Assembly (NCBI GenBank): GCA_050180895.1
Contig: JBFXDS010000013.1
Coordinates: 48,233-112,232, forward strand
From: JBGPEQ01 sp050180895
GTDB taxonomy: Bacteria; Pseudomonadota; Alphaproteobacteria; Dongiales; Dongiaceae
Direction of reading: 5' to 3'
DNA: 64,000 nt
Under the pieces are notes generated by a model that was not told the origin of the DNA, ran no database searches, and saw only the letters and a list, made by a program, of their open reading frames with translations. Shown here one piece after another: positions 51,116 through 59,495 of the stretch; position 1 is the stretch's first letter, and each line of letters starts with the position of its first letter. A program made the translations under genes and the position numbers.

Positions 51116-52537
51116 ATGTTCACGGGCCGCGACGCCCTGTCCTCGGTAGAGCAAGCGATCAGCCGCGTCCGCGCCGACGAGAGCCGGCTCGATGCCGCGC
51201 TGCGCTCGGCGATCGACGAGGCGGCCCGTCTGCGGCGCCAGGAGGCGGAGGGCTTCCGCCTGCTGGCGCAGGTCAGGCTCGACGCCATGGTGCGCGACCG
51301 GATCATCGAGGACCTCGATGCCACCGAGCGCCGGGCGCTGGCCATGATCGAGAACCAGACCCAGGCGCTCGAGGGCCTGACCCGCCGCCGCGACGAGGCG
51401 CAGGCCGCCCTCGACAAGGCGGAGGCGGCGCAGCACGACCGCGATCAGGATCTCGCCCGAGCGATCGAGGCCCTCGAGGAGCTGCGCCATCGCACGGCCG
51501 CGCGCATCAACTCCGATCCCGACTGGCAGGCGGCGAAGGCCGCCGTCGGGACGGCCGGGACCATCGCCGCGAATGCCGACCAGAAGGCCTCGCTCGCCGA
51601 GGCCGACCTGGCCGCCAAGCGGAAGCCCTACGAGGACGATCCGCTCTTCCTGTATCTGTGGAGCAAGAAGCACGGGCAGGCCGAGGACAGGAGCGGCAAC
51701 TTCGTCCGCTTCTTCGACCGGAAGATCGCCCGGCTCATCGGCTATCAGGAGGCGCGGGCGGACTACGCCATGCTGCAGGAGATCCCGACGCGGCTGAGAG
51801 AGCATGCGAAAAACAAGCAGGAGGATGTGGAGGCCGCCAAGGATCGCCTGGGCGAGATCGAGCGCCGGGCGCTGGCCGCCGACGGCGCCGAGCCGCTCGA
51901 GGCGGATATCGAGGCGCGCCGGGCGGCGGCGGCGGCGGCCGAGACCGCGGTCGCCAAGCTCACCGCTGGGCTCCAGCAGATCGAGGCCGAGCGGGAGAAG
52001 GCGCTGGGCGGCGGCGAGGAGACGGCCTATGGCGGCGCCGTCGAGATCCTCGTCCAGGGCCTGGCGCGGGAAGACCTGCGCCAGCTCTATCAGGACGCCG
52101 CCCGCACGAAGACCGACGCCGACGACCGGGCCATCACCTCGATCTCGGCAGCGCGCGAGGCGCTGCAGAAGGCCGACGGCGAGGTGAGCCAGATCCGAAT
52201 CGAGATCCGCGAGCTGGCGCGCCGCCGCACCGAGCTCGAGGGCGCCCGCGACCGCGCCCGCGGCCAAGGCTACGACAACCCGATGGGCGACTTCGGCAGC
52301 CAGGCGATCATCGGCGAGGTGATCGCCGGGATCCTGCGCGGGGCGTTGCGCGGCGGCGATCTCGACCGCGTGTTCCGCGACAACTACCGCCGTCCGCGGC
52401 CGCGCGTGGACATCGATTTCGGCGGCCTGGGCCGGGGCTCGCGCAGCCGAGGCGGCGGTTTCGGCGGCGGCTTCGGCGGCGGCGGTGCTAAGCGTGGCGG
52501 CGGGGGCGGCGGCTGGCGCACCGGCGGGAGCTTCTGA
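51116..52537 (+). CDS. Uncharacterised coiled-coil protein with glycine-rich C-terminus, third gene of the operon
   Basis: A 473-aa protein starting MFTGRDALSSVEQAISRVRA. Long coiled coils span about residues 20-130 and 245-400 (ERRALAMIENQTQALEGLTR; EIRELARRRTELEGARDRA). Between them is a less helical insert (KRKPYEDDPLFLYLWSKKHG, then GNFVRFFDRKIARLIGYQEA). The last 40 residues are Gly/Arg/Ser-rich (FGGGFGGGGAKRGGGGGGW), a tail also seen in TPM-domain membrane-associated proteins, though the TPM domain is absent. No known catalytic motif. It is 12 bases after the DUF6384-like gene and is convergent with the EI gene. Confidence 0.82.
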   Translation: MFTGRDALSSVEQAISRVRADESRLDAALRSAIDEAARLRRQEAEGFRLLAQVRLDAMVRDRIIEDLDATERRALAMIENQTQALEGLTRRRDEAQAALDKAEAAQHDRDQDLARAIEALEELRHRTAARINSDPDWQAAKAAVGTAGTIAANADQKASLAEADLAAKRKPYEDDPLFLYLWSKKHGQAEDRSGNFVRFFDRKIARLIGYQEARADYAMLQEIPTRLREHAKNKQEDVEAAKDRLGEIERRALAADGAEPLEADIEARRAAAAAAETAVAKLTAGLQQIEAEREKALGGGEETAYGGAVEILVQGLAREDLRQLYQDAARTKTDADDRAITSISAAREALQKADGEVSQIRIEIRELARRRTELEGARDRARGQGYDNPMGDFGSQAIIGEVIAGILRGALRGGDLDRVFRDNYRRPRPRVDIDFGGLGRGSRSRGGGFGGGFGGGGAKRGGGGGGWRTGGSF

Positions 52538-52570
52538 GCCCGTCAGCCGACGTCGACCCGACGAGGCGAC

Positions 52571-54361
52571 CTACGCCAGCGAATTGAAATCGTCGAGAAG
52601 CGCGGCGATGCGGCCGGAGTCGGACTGGTCCATCACCTGGCGGGCGAAGCGGGTGGCGGCCAGGAGATCGAGGCTGCGGATGCGCTGCTTGACGCGCGGC
52701 AGCGAGGCGGCCGCCATCGACAGCTCGCGGATGCCGAGGCCGAGGAGCAGGGCGGCATAGCGCGGGTCGCCGGCGATCTCGCCGCAGACGCTGATGGGGA
52801 TGCGGGCGCGCAGGGCCGCCTCGGTGGTGAACTGGATCAGCCGCAGCACCGCCGGATGCAGCGGGTTGTAGAGATGCGCCACCTGCTCGTCGCCGCGGTC
52901 GATGGCAAGCGTGTACATGGTGAGATCGTTGGTGCCGATGGCGAAGAAGTCGGAGACCTGCGCCAGCGCATCGGCGGCGAGGGCGGCGCCGGGAATCTCG
53001 ATCATCACGCCGAGCGGCGGCAGCGGATCGGCGATGCGGACGCCGCGGCGCTTCAGCCGCCTGGCGACGGCGGCGAGAATCTCGCGCACCTGGCGCGTCT
53101 CGGCCACGGTCGAGACCATCGGCAGCAGGATGCGCACCGGCCCGTGAGCGCCGGCCCGCAGGATGGCGGCGAGCTGGTTTTCCAGCAGCTCCTCCATCTT
53201 GAGCGACAGGCGGATGGCGCGCAGCCCCAGCGCCGGATTGGCGCCGCCCGGATGCAAGTCGAGCGCCGCAGCCAGCTTGTCGCCGCCGACATCGAGCGTG
53301 CGGACGGTCACCGGGCGCCCGTCCATGGCCTTGAGGATGGCGCGCAACGCCTGGTGCTGCTCCTCCTCGTCGGGCAGGTCGGGGCGGTTCATGAACAGGA
53401 ACTCGGTCCTGAGCAGGCCGACGCCGGCGGCGCCGCCTGCGGCGGCCGCCTCGGTCTCGCGCGGCAGCTCGACATTGGCGAGCAGCGCCACCGCGGTGCC
53501 GTCGAGCGTCACCGCCGGCAGCCGGCGCAGCCCGGCCAGCTGCCGCGCGGCGCGCGCGAACTCCTGGCGCCGCCGCTCGTACTCCGCGAGCGTGGCCGGC
53601 TTCGGCCGCAGGACGACGCGGCCGGCGCTTCCGTCGACGATCACGGTATCGCCGGCACGCGCGGCGCCTGCGAGGTCGGCGAGGCCGAGGACCGCGGGCA
53701 GGCCCAGCGAGCGGGCCATGATCGCGGTGTGGCTCTCGGTGCCGCCGATGGCGGTGGCGAAGCCGCCGACGAGCTGCGGATCCATCAGCGCGGTATCCGC
53801 CGGCGTCAGCTCCTCGGCGATGATGATGCTGCCCTCGGGCACGCGCGAGAACGCCTGGTAGGGCGTCTGCGTCAGGTTGCGGACGAGCCGATCGCCGACC
53901 TCGCGGATGTCGTCGGCGCGGGCGGCGAGATAGGGGTCGTCAAGCTGGGCGAAACTTTCGGCCACGCGGACGATCTCCGCGCGCACGGCCGCTTCGGCAT
54001 TGACGCGCTGCTCGGCGATGCGGCGCTCGACGCCGCGCACCACGCGCGAGCCGGTGAGCATCTGCAGGCCGGCATCGAGCAGGAAGCCGAGCTCTTCCGC
54101 GGCGGTGCCGTGCAGCGTCGCCGACTTTTCCTTGAGCTTGCGCAGCTGGCGCTGCGACTTGGCGACGGCGGCGGCGAAGCGCTCCTGCTCGGCGGCGACG
54201 GCGTCCTCGGCGATGGCGTACTCGGGCACGTCGATGTAGCCGGCCTCGACGACGTGGGCCGGACCGATGGCGATGCCGGGCGAGACGCCGAGCCCGCTGC
54301 AGACGTGTTCGCCGCGGGTGCGACCGGACCTTGCACCCTCGCGCTTGCGCTCAGCTTTCAT
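52571..54361 (-). CDS. ptsI: Phosphoenolpyruvate-protein phosphotransferase (EI) of the regulatory PTS
   Basis: Enzyme I, 596 aa. Phosphohistidine His211 in GGTESHTAIMARSLG, PEP-barrel motifs GLLRTEFLFMNRPDLPDEEE, RTLDVGGDKLAAA, GTNDLTMYTLAIDRGDEQVAHLY and the cysteine loop SVCGEIAGDPR. No N-terminal GAF domain, so it is EI-like and not PtsP/EI-Ntr. No EIIB/EIIC genes are nearby, consistent with a signalling and not a transport role. It overlaps the HPr gene by 11 bases. A short basic N-terminal extension (MKAERKREGARSGRTRGEH) precedes the domain. Confidence 0.94.
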   Translation of the reverse strand: MKAERKREGARSGRTRGEHVCSGLGVSPGIAIGPAHVVEAGYIDVPEYAIAEDAVAAEQERFAAAVAKSQRQLRKLKEKSATLHGTAAEELGFLLDAGLQMLTGSRVVRGVERRIAEQRVNAEAAVRAEIVRVAESFAQLDDPYLAARADDIREVGDRLVRNLTQTPYQAFSRVPEGSIIIAEELTPADTALMDPQLVGGFATAIGGTESHTAIMARSLGLPAVLGLADLAGAARAGDTVIVDGSAGRVVLRPKPATLAEYERRRQEFARAARQLAGLRRLPAVTLDGTAVALLANVELPRETEAAAAGGAAGVGLLRTEFLFMNRPDLPDEEEQHQALRAILKAMDGRPVTVRTLDVGGDKLAAALDLHPGGANPALGLRAIRLSLKMEELLENQLAAILRAGAHGPVRILLPMVSTVAETRQVREILAAVARRLKRRGVRIADPLPPLGVMIEIPGAALAADALAQVSDFFAIGTNDLTMYTLAIDRGDEQVAHLYNPLHPAVLRLIQFTTEAALRARIPISVCGEIAGDPRYAALLLGLGIRELSMAAASLPRVKQRIRSLDLLAATRFARQVMDQSDSGRIAALLDDFNSLA

Positions 54362-54647
54362 CGAACTTGCGCGCGACGAGCGCGGCGAGCGCGGCGATGG
54401 CCGCGGCGGCGTCGCGGCCCTTGGCCTGCAGCTCGATCTCGGTGCCGGGGCCCGCCGCGAGCATCATCAGCCCCATGATCGAGGTGCCGGCGACGCGCAT
54501 GTCGCCCTTGACCACCGTCACATCGGCGGCGAACTGGCCGGCGAGCTTGACGAACTTGGCGGCGGCGCGGGCGTGCAGCCCCTTCTGATTGACGATCAGC
54601 AGGGTGCGGCTGACGACGCTTCCGGGAGGGATGTTGTCCGGGGGCAT
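54351..54647 (-). CDS. ptsH: HPr phosphocarrier of the regulatory PTS
   Basis: 98 aa. His25 in NQKGLHARAAAKFVKLAGQF is the EI-dependent phosphorylation site. The serine in AGTSIMGLMMLAAGPG aligns with the HprK-dependent site of other HPr proteins, and hprK lies 1.5 kb upstream in the same block, so it can receive both phosphorylations. The N-terminus carries about 12 extra residues; translation may begin at a downstream codon. Confidence 0.94.
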   Translation of the reverse strand: MPPDNIPPGSVVSRTLLIVNQKGLHARAAAKFVKLAGQFAADVTVVKGDMRVAGTSIMGLMMLAAGPGTEIELQAKGRDAAAAIAALAALVARKFDES

Positions 54648-54733
54648 GCGGGGAGGCGGAGGCTCATCGACTCATTGCCGCGTCGGGTCAACGCAGCGGG
54701 AGAGGCAAGGTGACCACGGATCAGCACGGGTGT

Positions 54734-55144
54734 TCAACCCCGTGTGTCGGCGAGCAGCTGGGAGGCGACGTTGATGTACTTGCGGCCGGCGTCCTGGGCC
54801 GCCGCGACGGCGGCGGGAAGCTTGGCGGTGTTGCGCAGCGAGGCGAGCTTGATGAGCATGGGAAGGTTGATGCCGGCGATGACTTCGACGTTGGCGCGGT
54901 CGAGCACGGAAATCGCCAGGTTCGACGGCGTGCCGCCGAACATGTCCGTGAGCAGCACGACGCCGTCGCCTTCGTCCACCTTCTTGATGCTGTCGAGGAT
55001 CTCGTGCCGCCGGCTTTCCATGTCGTCCTCCGGGCCGATGCAGACGGCGGCAACGCGCTGCTGCGGTCCGACGACGTGCTCGAGGGCTGCGATGAACTCG
55101 GTCGCCAGACGACCGTGGGTGACGAGAACCATGCCAATCATCAC
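54734..55144 (-). CDS. PTS EIIA component, mannose family
   Basis: A 136-aa stand-alone EIIA-Man domain. His10 in GMVLVTHGRLATEF is the phosphorylation site; LLTDMFGGTPSNLAI is the conserved core. There are no cognate EIIB/C/D genes, as in other Alphaproteobacteria where this protein ends the EI-HPr chain and controls cellular regulators. The gap of 86 bases to ptsH has no obvious promoter. Confidence 0.93.
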   Translation of the reverse strand: MMIGMVLVTHGRLATEFIAALEHVVGPQQRVAAVCIGPEDDMESRRHEILDSIKKVDEGDGVVLLTDMFGGTPSNLAISVLDRANVEVIAGINLPMLIKLASLRNTAKLPAAVAAAQDAGRKYINVASQLLADTRG

Positions 55145-55172
55145 GCCTTACCTCATGTAGTCGAAAGGTCCG

Positions 55173-56105
55173 TCACGACTCGTCGATCGCGAGCCCGGCG
55201 GCGTCGCGGTGGCGGACGCCGACCATGCGATCCTGCGCCGCCAGCCAGGCGGCCAGACGCTCGGCGACGAAGACCGAGCGATGGCGACCGCCGGTGCAAC
55301 CGACGGCAATGGTGACATAGCTCTTGCCTTCGCGCTCGAAGCAGGGGAGCAGCGGCAGCAGGAGCCCCGTCAGCGCCGCGAAGAACGGCGCATAGGCGGG
55401 ATCGCCCTCGATGAACCGGCCGACCTCGGGATCGCGGCCGGTGAGCGGGCGAAGCGCCGGATCGTAGTGCGGGTTCTTCAGGAAGCGGACGTCGAAGACG
55501 AGGTCGGCCTCGCGCGGCAGACCCTGACGATAGGAGAAGGAGAGCACCGAGAACGCCAGGCCCGGCCGCCGGTTGAGCGCGAAATGGCCGCGCAGCACGC
55601 GGCGCAGATCTCCGCCCGTGAACTCCGTCGTGTCGATCACCAGGTCGGCGCGGTCGCGCAGGGCAGCCAGCAGATGGCGCTCCTGGCGGATGCCGTCGGC
55701 GATCGGGCGGTCGAGCGCCAGCGGATGGCGGCGACGCGTCTCGGTGAAACGGCGGCGCAGACACTCGTCGGCGCAGTCGAGGAAGACGAGGCGCACCTCG
55801 AACGGCAGTTCGGCCCTAAGCCGGTCGAGCCGGTCGCTGAGCGCGAAGGCGGTGAAGTCGCGCGTACGGCTGTCGACGCCGATGGCGAGCGGCCGGACGG
55901 CGATGTCGCCGGCGATGCCGCTGAGGAACGTCAGCGGCAGGTTGTCGACCGCCTCGTAGCCGAGGTCCTCGAGAATCTTGAGCGCCGTCGTGCGGCCGGC
56001 GCCGGAGAGTCCGGTGACGACGATCAGACGACCGCGCTCGGCCTCCGCCGAACCCTGGCCCGCCGGTCCGGGTTCGGCGGCCACCGACGTGTTCCTGTCG
56101 TTCAT
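55173..56105 (-). CDS. rapZ: RNase adapter / nucleotide-binding protein RapZ
   Basis: A 310-aa P-loop protein; in E. coli it hands the small RNA GlmZ to RNase E to control GlcN6P synthesis. The Walker A is GLSGAGRTT (residues 32-40), with Arg in place of the usual Lys, a feature I believe is common in alphaproteobacterial RapZ. EDLGYEAVDNLPL, FDVRFLKNPHYDPALRPLTG and VAVGCTGGRHRSVFVAE are conserved. It overlaps hprK by ATGA. The role in this lineage is not known because GlmZ itself is absent from Alphaproteobacteria. Confidence 0.92.
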   Translation of the reverse strand: MNDRNTSVAAEPGPAGQGSAEAERGRLIVVTGLSGAGRTTALKILEDLGYEAVDNLPLTFLSGIAGDIAVRPLAIGVDSRTRDFTAFALSDRLDRLRAELPFEVRLVFLDCADECLRRRFTETRRRHPLALDRPIADGIRQERHLLAALRDRADLVIDTTEFTGGDLRRVLRGHFALNRRPGLAFSVLSFSYRQGLPREADLVFDVRFLKNPHYDPALRPLTGRDPEVGRFIEGDPAYAPFFAALTGLLLPLLPCFEREGKSYVTIAVGCTGGRHRSVFVAERLAAWLAAQDRMVGVRHRDAAGLAIDES

Positions 56106-56566
56106 GGCGGCGGGATTATAGACCCCGGCCCGGCGCGGACGGCAAGGCGAACCTTGGCCGGCGCCGAGGACTCGGCCGCGTTCAGGCGGAGCAATGGAAG
56201 CTTGACATCCAGGAATTCCGCGGTTGCCGGTTCGGGCAGCCGCTCCACGGCATCGGCAGGAACGAGGTCGACGACGAGGCCAAGTCGCCATTCCACAACC
56301 GAAGGTACCGGCACGATGCCGAGTCCGCGCGCCTCGATGCGTCCGCGCACCGCAGCGGGCGCCGACGCCGGCGGGCAGGCGATCACGCTCGTCTCCGCGC
56401 GGCGAAGCTCGACGCCGTCGTCGGCCACCAGCGCGGCGCCGCCGTCGATCAGCCGCAGCGCCAGGTCCGACTTGCCGCTGCCCGACGGTCCGCGCAACAG
56501 CACGCCCACGCCCTCGACGACGACGCAGGTGGCCTGGAGGAAGAGAGTTTCGGTCACGATGCTCAA
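56102..56566 (-). CDS. hprK: HPr kinase/phosphorylase, short alphaproteobacterial form
   Basis: A 154-aa protein made of the C-terminal catalytic domain only; the N-terminal domain of Gram-positive HprK is absent, as is normal in Alphaproteobacteria. P-loop GPSGSGKSD at residues 26-34, DDGVELRR as the HprK-specific segment and RIEARGLGIVPVP. It phosphorylates the serine of HPr. It is first in the hprK-rapZ-EIIA-ptsH-ptsI block and lies downstream of chvIG in the same direction, with a palindromic repeat in between. Confidence 0.92.
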   Translation of the reverse strand: MSIVTETLFLQATCVVVEGVGVLLRGPSGSGKSDLALRLIDGGAALVADDGVELRRAETSVIACPPASAPAAVRGRIEARGLGIVPVPSVVEWRLGLVVDLVPADAVERLPEPATAEFLDVKLPLLRLNAAESSAPAKVRLAVRAGPGSIIPPP

Positions 56567-56608
56567 CCGCTGGCAATCTCCTATTTGCGGAAGACACGGA
56601 CCGACGAT

Positions 56609-56692
56609 GTGCGTCCTTCGACAGGCTCAGGATGAGGGCCTTTCTTTATGCCACAACGATTCTCCCTCATCCTGAGCCTGTCGAAGGACGCA
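56609..56692. repeat. Dispersed palindromic repeat, copy 5
   Basis: The left arm 56609-56637 and right arm 56665-56692 are exact complements over 28 bases, AGGCTC/GAGCCT version. The centre TTTCTTTATGCCACAACGAT keeps the GCCACAA core of copies 1 and 2. It occupies the gap between chvG and hprK. Confidence 0.9.
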
Positions 56693-56749
56693 GGACGGCC
56701 GTGCAGCGTCACTCCCACTGCAGCCCTTTCCTTGTGCATGACATGGCTG

Positions 56750-58492
56750 CTACCCCGCCGGCAGGGTGACGGTGAAGAGGGCGCCGAGGATGCGGCCGTC
56801 GCCGGCCGTGCGATTTTCGGCGACGATGCGGCCGCCATGGGCATCGACGATCTGCTTGGAGATGCTGAGGCCGAGGCCGGAATGGGTGCCGAACTTCTCG
56901 CCGGCCGGGCGCTCGGAATAGAAGCGGTCGAAGATGGCGGCGAGCTTGCCCTCCGGGATGCCCGGACCATCGTCGGCCACGGTGACGCGCACCTTGTCGC
57001 CATCGCGCGCCGCAGCGATGCGGATGCTGCCGCCGGGCGGGCTGAACGACGCGGCGTTGCTGATGAGATTGCGCCAGACCTGCACCAGACGGCCCTCGAT
57101 GCCGTGGACGGTGAGGCTCTGATGGCGGGCGATCTCCAGCCGCAGCGGCGGCCCGTCGCCGATGGTCGCCTCGTGCAGATCGGCCAGCGCCTGCAGCATG
57201 CTGCCGATGTCGACCGGCCCCATCTCGGCGCGCGACAGCTCGGCGTCGAGACGCGAGGCGTCGGAAATGTCGGTGATCAGGCGGTTGAGGCGCTGCACAT
57301 CGTCGAGGATGATGCTCATCAGCCGCTTCTGCTGTGCCGGATCCTCGAGGCGGGCGACGGTCTCGACGGCGCTGTGCAGCGAGGTCAGCGGGTTCTTGAT
57401 CTCGTGCGCGACGTCGGCGGCGAAGCGCTCGATCGCATCCATGCGCTGCCACAGCGCGGCCGTCATGTCGCGCAGCGTGCCCGAGAGGTCGCCTATCTCG
57501 TCGCGCCGCCGGGTGAAGTCGGGGATATCGATCTGGCGCCCGTGGCCGCGCCGCACGCGGTCGGCCGCATCGGCCAGACGATGGAGCGGCTGCGCGATGG
57601 TGCGGCCGAGATAGAGCGACAGCAGCACGGTGATGCCGAGCGCCACGCCGAACACCTTGAGGATGCCGAGCCGCACGGTGCGCACCGCCTCCTCGATGGC
57701 CGAGCCGTCGCTCGACAGCAGCAGCGCGCCGAGCACCTGGCGGTAGCGCTGCACGGGCACGGCGACGTTGAGGACGACGCCGCCCCTCGCCCGCTCGTAG
57801 ACGGCGCGCCCGACCTCGCCCGCCAGCGCCTTCGCGACCTCCGGATAGTCCTCGGCGCGATCCTCGACGCTCTCGTGGTAGAGCGGCCAGCGGCGGCCGG
57901 ACGGAATCAGACCGACGACCCAGTCGTAGATATCGGTGACCAGCGTCTCGAACAGGCTGCGCGGCTCGTGCGGCGCCAGCGCCTCGATCTCGACGACGCC
58001 GTCGGGAGACAGCAGGCGCAGGCTGTCCGACACCAACTCGCCGTCGCGGCCGAACAGCCGCGCGCGGTTCTTGGAGATCTCGACCATGCGGCGCAGGATG
58101 AGGCGCGCGGTCTCCGGCATCAGCCGCTCGTCGCCGAACTCGCCCGCGGTCACGCCGGTCTCGCCGAGGGCGACGGCGAACAGCTCGCCCTCGGTCTTGA
58201 GGGCGTCGAGCTCCGTCGAAATGAGGCTGTCGCGATACTGGCCCAGATAGAGCAGGCCGACGACCGGGATGACCAGCGCCAGTATGTTGAGAGTGAGGAT
58301 GCGCCGGAGCAGCCGGGACGTCCGCGGCCGACGCCGACGCCGCGGCAGCGGGGTCCCACGCTCCGCACGCAACGGGACCGGACGCTCCTGCGCCGTGGCA
58401 GGCGCCAGCGCCTCGCGCTCCGCCGGAGCGATGACGCCGCCGCCGGGCGGACCCAACCGCGGCTCGGCCTCGACGCTCATCCGCCCGCTCAC
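56750..58492 (-). CDS. chvG: Sensor histidine kinase ChvG
   Basis: A 580-aa inner-membrane kinase of the ExoS/ChvG family, which responds to acid, host contact and envelope stress. A Pro/Arg-rich cytoplasmic N-terminus of about 65 residues, helix 1 (ILTLNILALVIPVVGLLYLG), a periplasmic sensor domain (about 85-260), helix 2 (FGVALGITVLLSLYLGRTI), HAMP domain, then His363 in DVAHEIKNPLTSLHSAVE, N-box NLISNAASFSPPGG and DDGPGIPEGK. ATG 58492 or the Met five residues later are both plausible. It is 36 bases after chvI. Confidence 0.94.
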   Translation of the reverse strand: MSGRMSVEAEPRLGPPGGGVIAPAEREALAPATAQERPVPLRAERGTPLPRRRRRPRTSRLLRRILTLNILALVIPVVGLLYLGQYRDSLISTELDALKTEGELFAVALGETGVTAGEFGDERLMPETARLILRRMVEISKNRARLFGRDGELVSDSLRLLSPDGVVEIEALAPHEPRSLFETLVTDIYDWVVGLIPSGRRWPLYHESVEDRAEDYPEVAKALAGEVGRAVYERARGGVVLNVAVPVQRYRQVLGALLLSSDGSAIEEAVRTVRLGILKVFGVALGITVLLSLYLGRTIAQPLHRLADAADRVRRGHGRQIDIPDFTRRRDEIGDLSGTLRDMTAALWQRMDAIERFAADVAHEIKNPLTSLHSAVETVARLEDPAQQKRLMSIILDDVQRLNRLITDISDASRLDAELSRAEMGPVDIGSMLQALADLHEATIGDGPPLRLEIARHQSLTVHGIEGRLVQVWRNLISNAASFSPPGGSIRIAAARDGDKVRVTVADDGPGIPEGKLAAIFDRFYSERPAGEKFGTHSGLGLSISKQIVDAHGGRIVAENRTAGDGRILGALFTVTLPAG

Positions 58493-58528
58493 CGGGCCGC
58501 CGGAGCGGCGCGCGGGTGCGAACGAGGC

Positions 58529-59224
58529 TCAGTGGTCGCGGTAGCGGTAGCCGACCCCGTACAGCGTCTCGATCTGCGCGAACTCGCCGTCGATCGCCCG
58601 GAACTTCTTGCGCAGGCGCTTGATGTGGCTGTCGATCGTGCGGTCATCCACATAGATATGTTCACCATAGGCCGCATCCATCAACTGGTCACGGCTCTTG
58701 ACATGGCCGGGCCGCGACGCCAGCGACTTGAGCAGCAGGAACTCGGTGACCGTGAGATCGACGGGCTGCCCCTTCCAGGTGCAGAGGTGGCGGGTGGAAT
58801 CGAGCATCAAGTCGCCGCGCGTCAGCGATTCGGTGCCCGGACCGCCGCCCTCGCGGGTCGCCGCCTCGCGGCGCAGCAGGGTGCGGATGCGTTCGATGAG
58901 CAGGCGCTGGGAGAACGGCTTCTTGATGTAGTCGTCGGCGCCCATGCGCAGGCCCATGAGTTCGTCGACCTCGTCGTCCTTGGAGGTGAGGAAGATCACC
59001 GGCAGGTCGCTCTGCCGGCGCAGGCGCTCGAGCAGCTCCATGCCGTCCATGCGCGGCATCTTGATGTCGAGGATGGCGAGATCGACGGGATTGGCGGTGA
59101 GGCCGCGCAGCGCCTCGGCGCCATCGGTATAGGTGCGCACGGCGAAGCCTTCCGCCTCCAGCGCCATCTGCACGGAGGTCAGGATGTTGCGGTCGTCATC
59201 GACCAGGGCAATGGTTTGCGGCAC
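58529..59224 (-). CDS. chvI: Response regulator ChvI
   Basis: An OmpR-type regulator of 231 aa. Receiver domain with IALVDDDRNILTSV and phosphoacceptor Asp53 in LAILDIKMPRMDG, Lys in IKKPFSQRLL; winged-helix DNA-binding domain in the C-terminal half (LTVTEFLLLKSLASRPGHVK, TIDSHIKRLRKKFR, YGVGYRYRD). It partners with ChvG. In many Alphaproteobacteria pckA is divergent from chvI; here the divergent gene is an ABC binding protein 271 bases away. Confidence 0.95.
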   Translation of the reverse strand: MPQTIALVDDDRNILTSVQMALEAEGFAVRTYTDGAEALRGLTANPVDLAILDIKMPRMDGMELLERLRRQSDLPVIFLTSKDDEVDELMGLRMGADDYIKKPFSQRLLIERIRTLLRREAATREGGGPGTESLTRGDLMLDSTRHLCTWKGQPVDLTVTEFLLLKSLASRPGHVKSRDQLMDAAYGEHIYVDDRTIDSHIKRLRKKFRAIDGEFAQIETLYGVGYRYRDH

Positions 59225-59495
59225 GCCGACCCTCCTGGAGCCAGGTAAAGTTTAAGAAATCCAACCGGTTGCCTGCAAGCCTCGCAGCCAAAAAAGCCGA
59301 AAAGCGGCCGGAAGTTGGGCGAAATCTCGGCCGGCGGCGTCGCTTCCGGGACACCGGCATCGGCGGCAGCCGCCACAATGCAGCGGGATTGCGGCGGCCG
59401 GACCGCCGCCGCTAGGATGCGCACAAGCATCCCGTCGGCGCCAGCGGCGCCATCGTGCAGGGAAGAGCAAACAAACAATCGTCAGGAGGCCATCC

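Noticed and set aside
55173..56105. RapZ as inactive because of Arg in its P-loop
   Set aside because: The same Arg appears, to my knowledge, in many alphaproteobacterial RapZ proteins, so it is probably a clade feature and not decay.
59225..59495. pckA or a remnant beside chvI
   Set aside because: The gap holds only GC-rich inverted words and no coding sequence similar to PEP carboxykinase.
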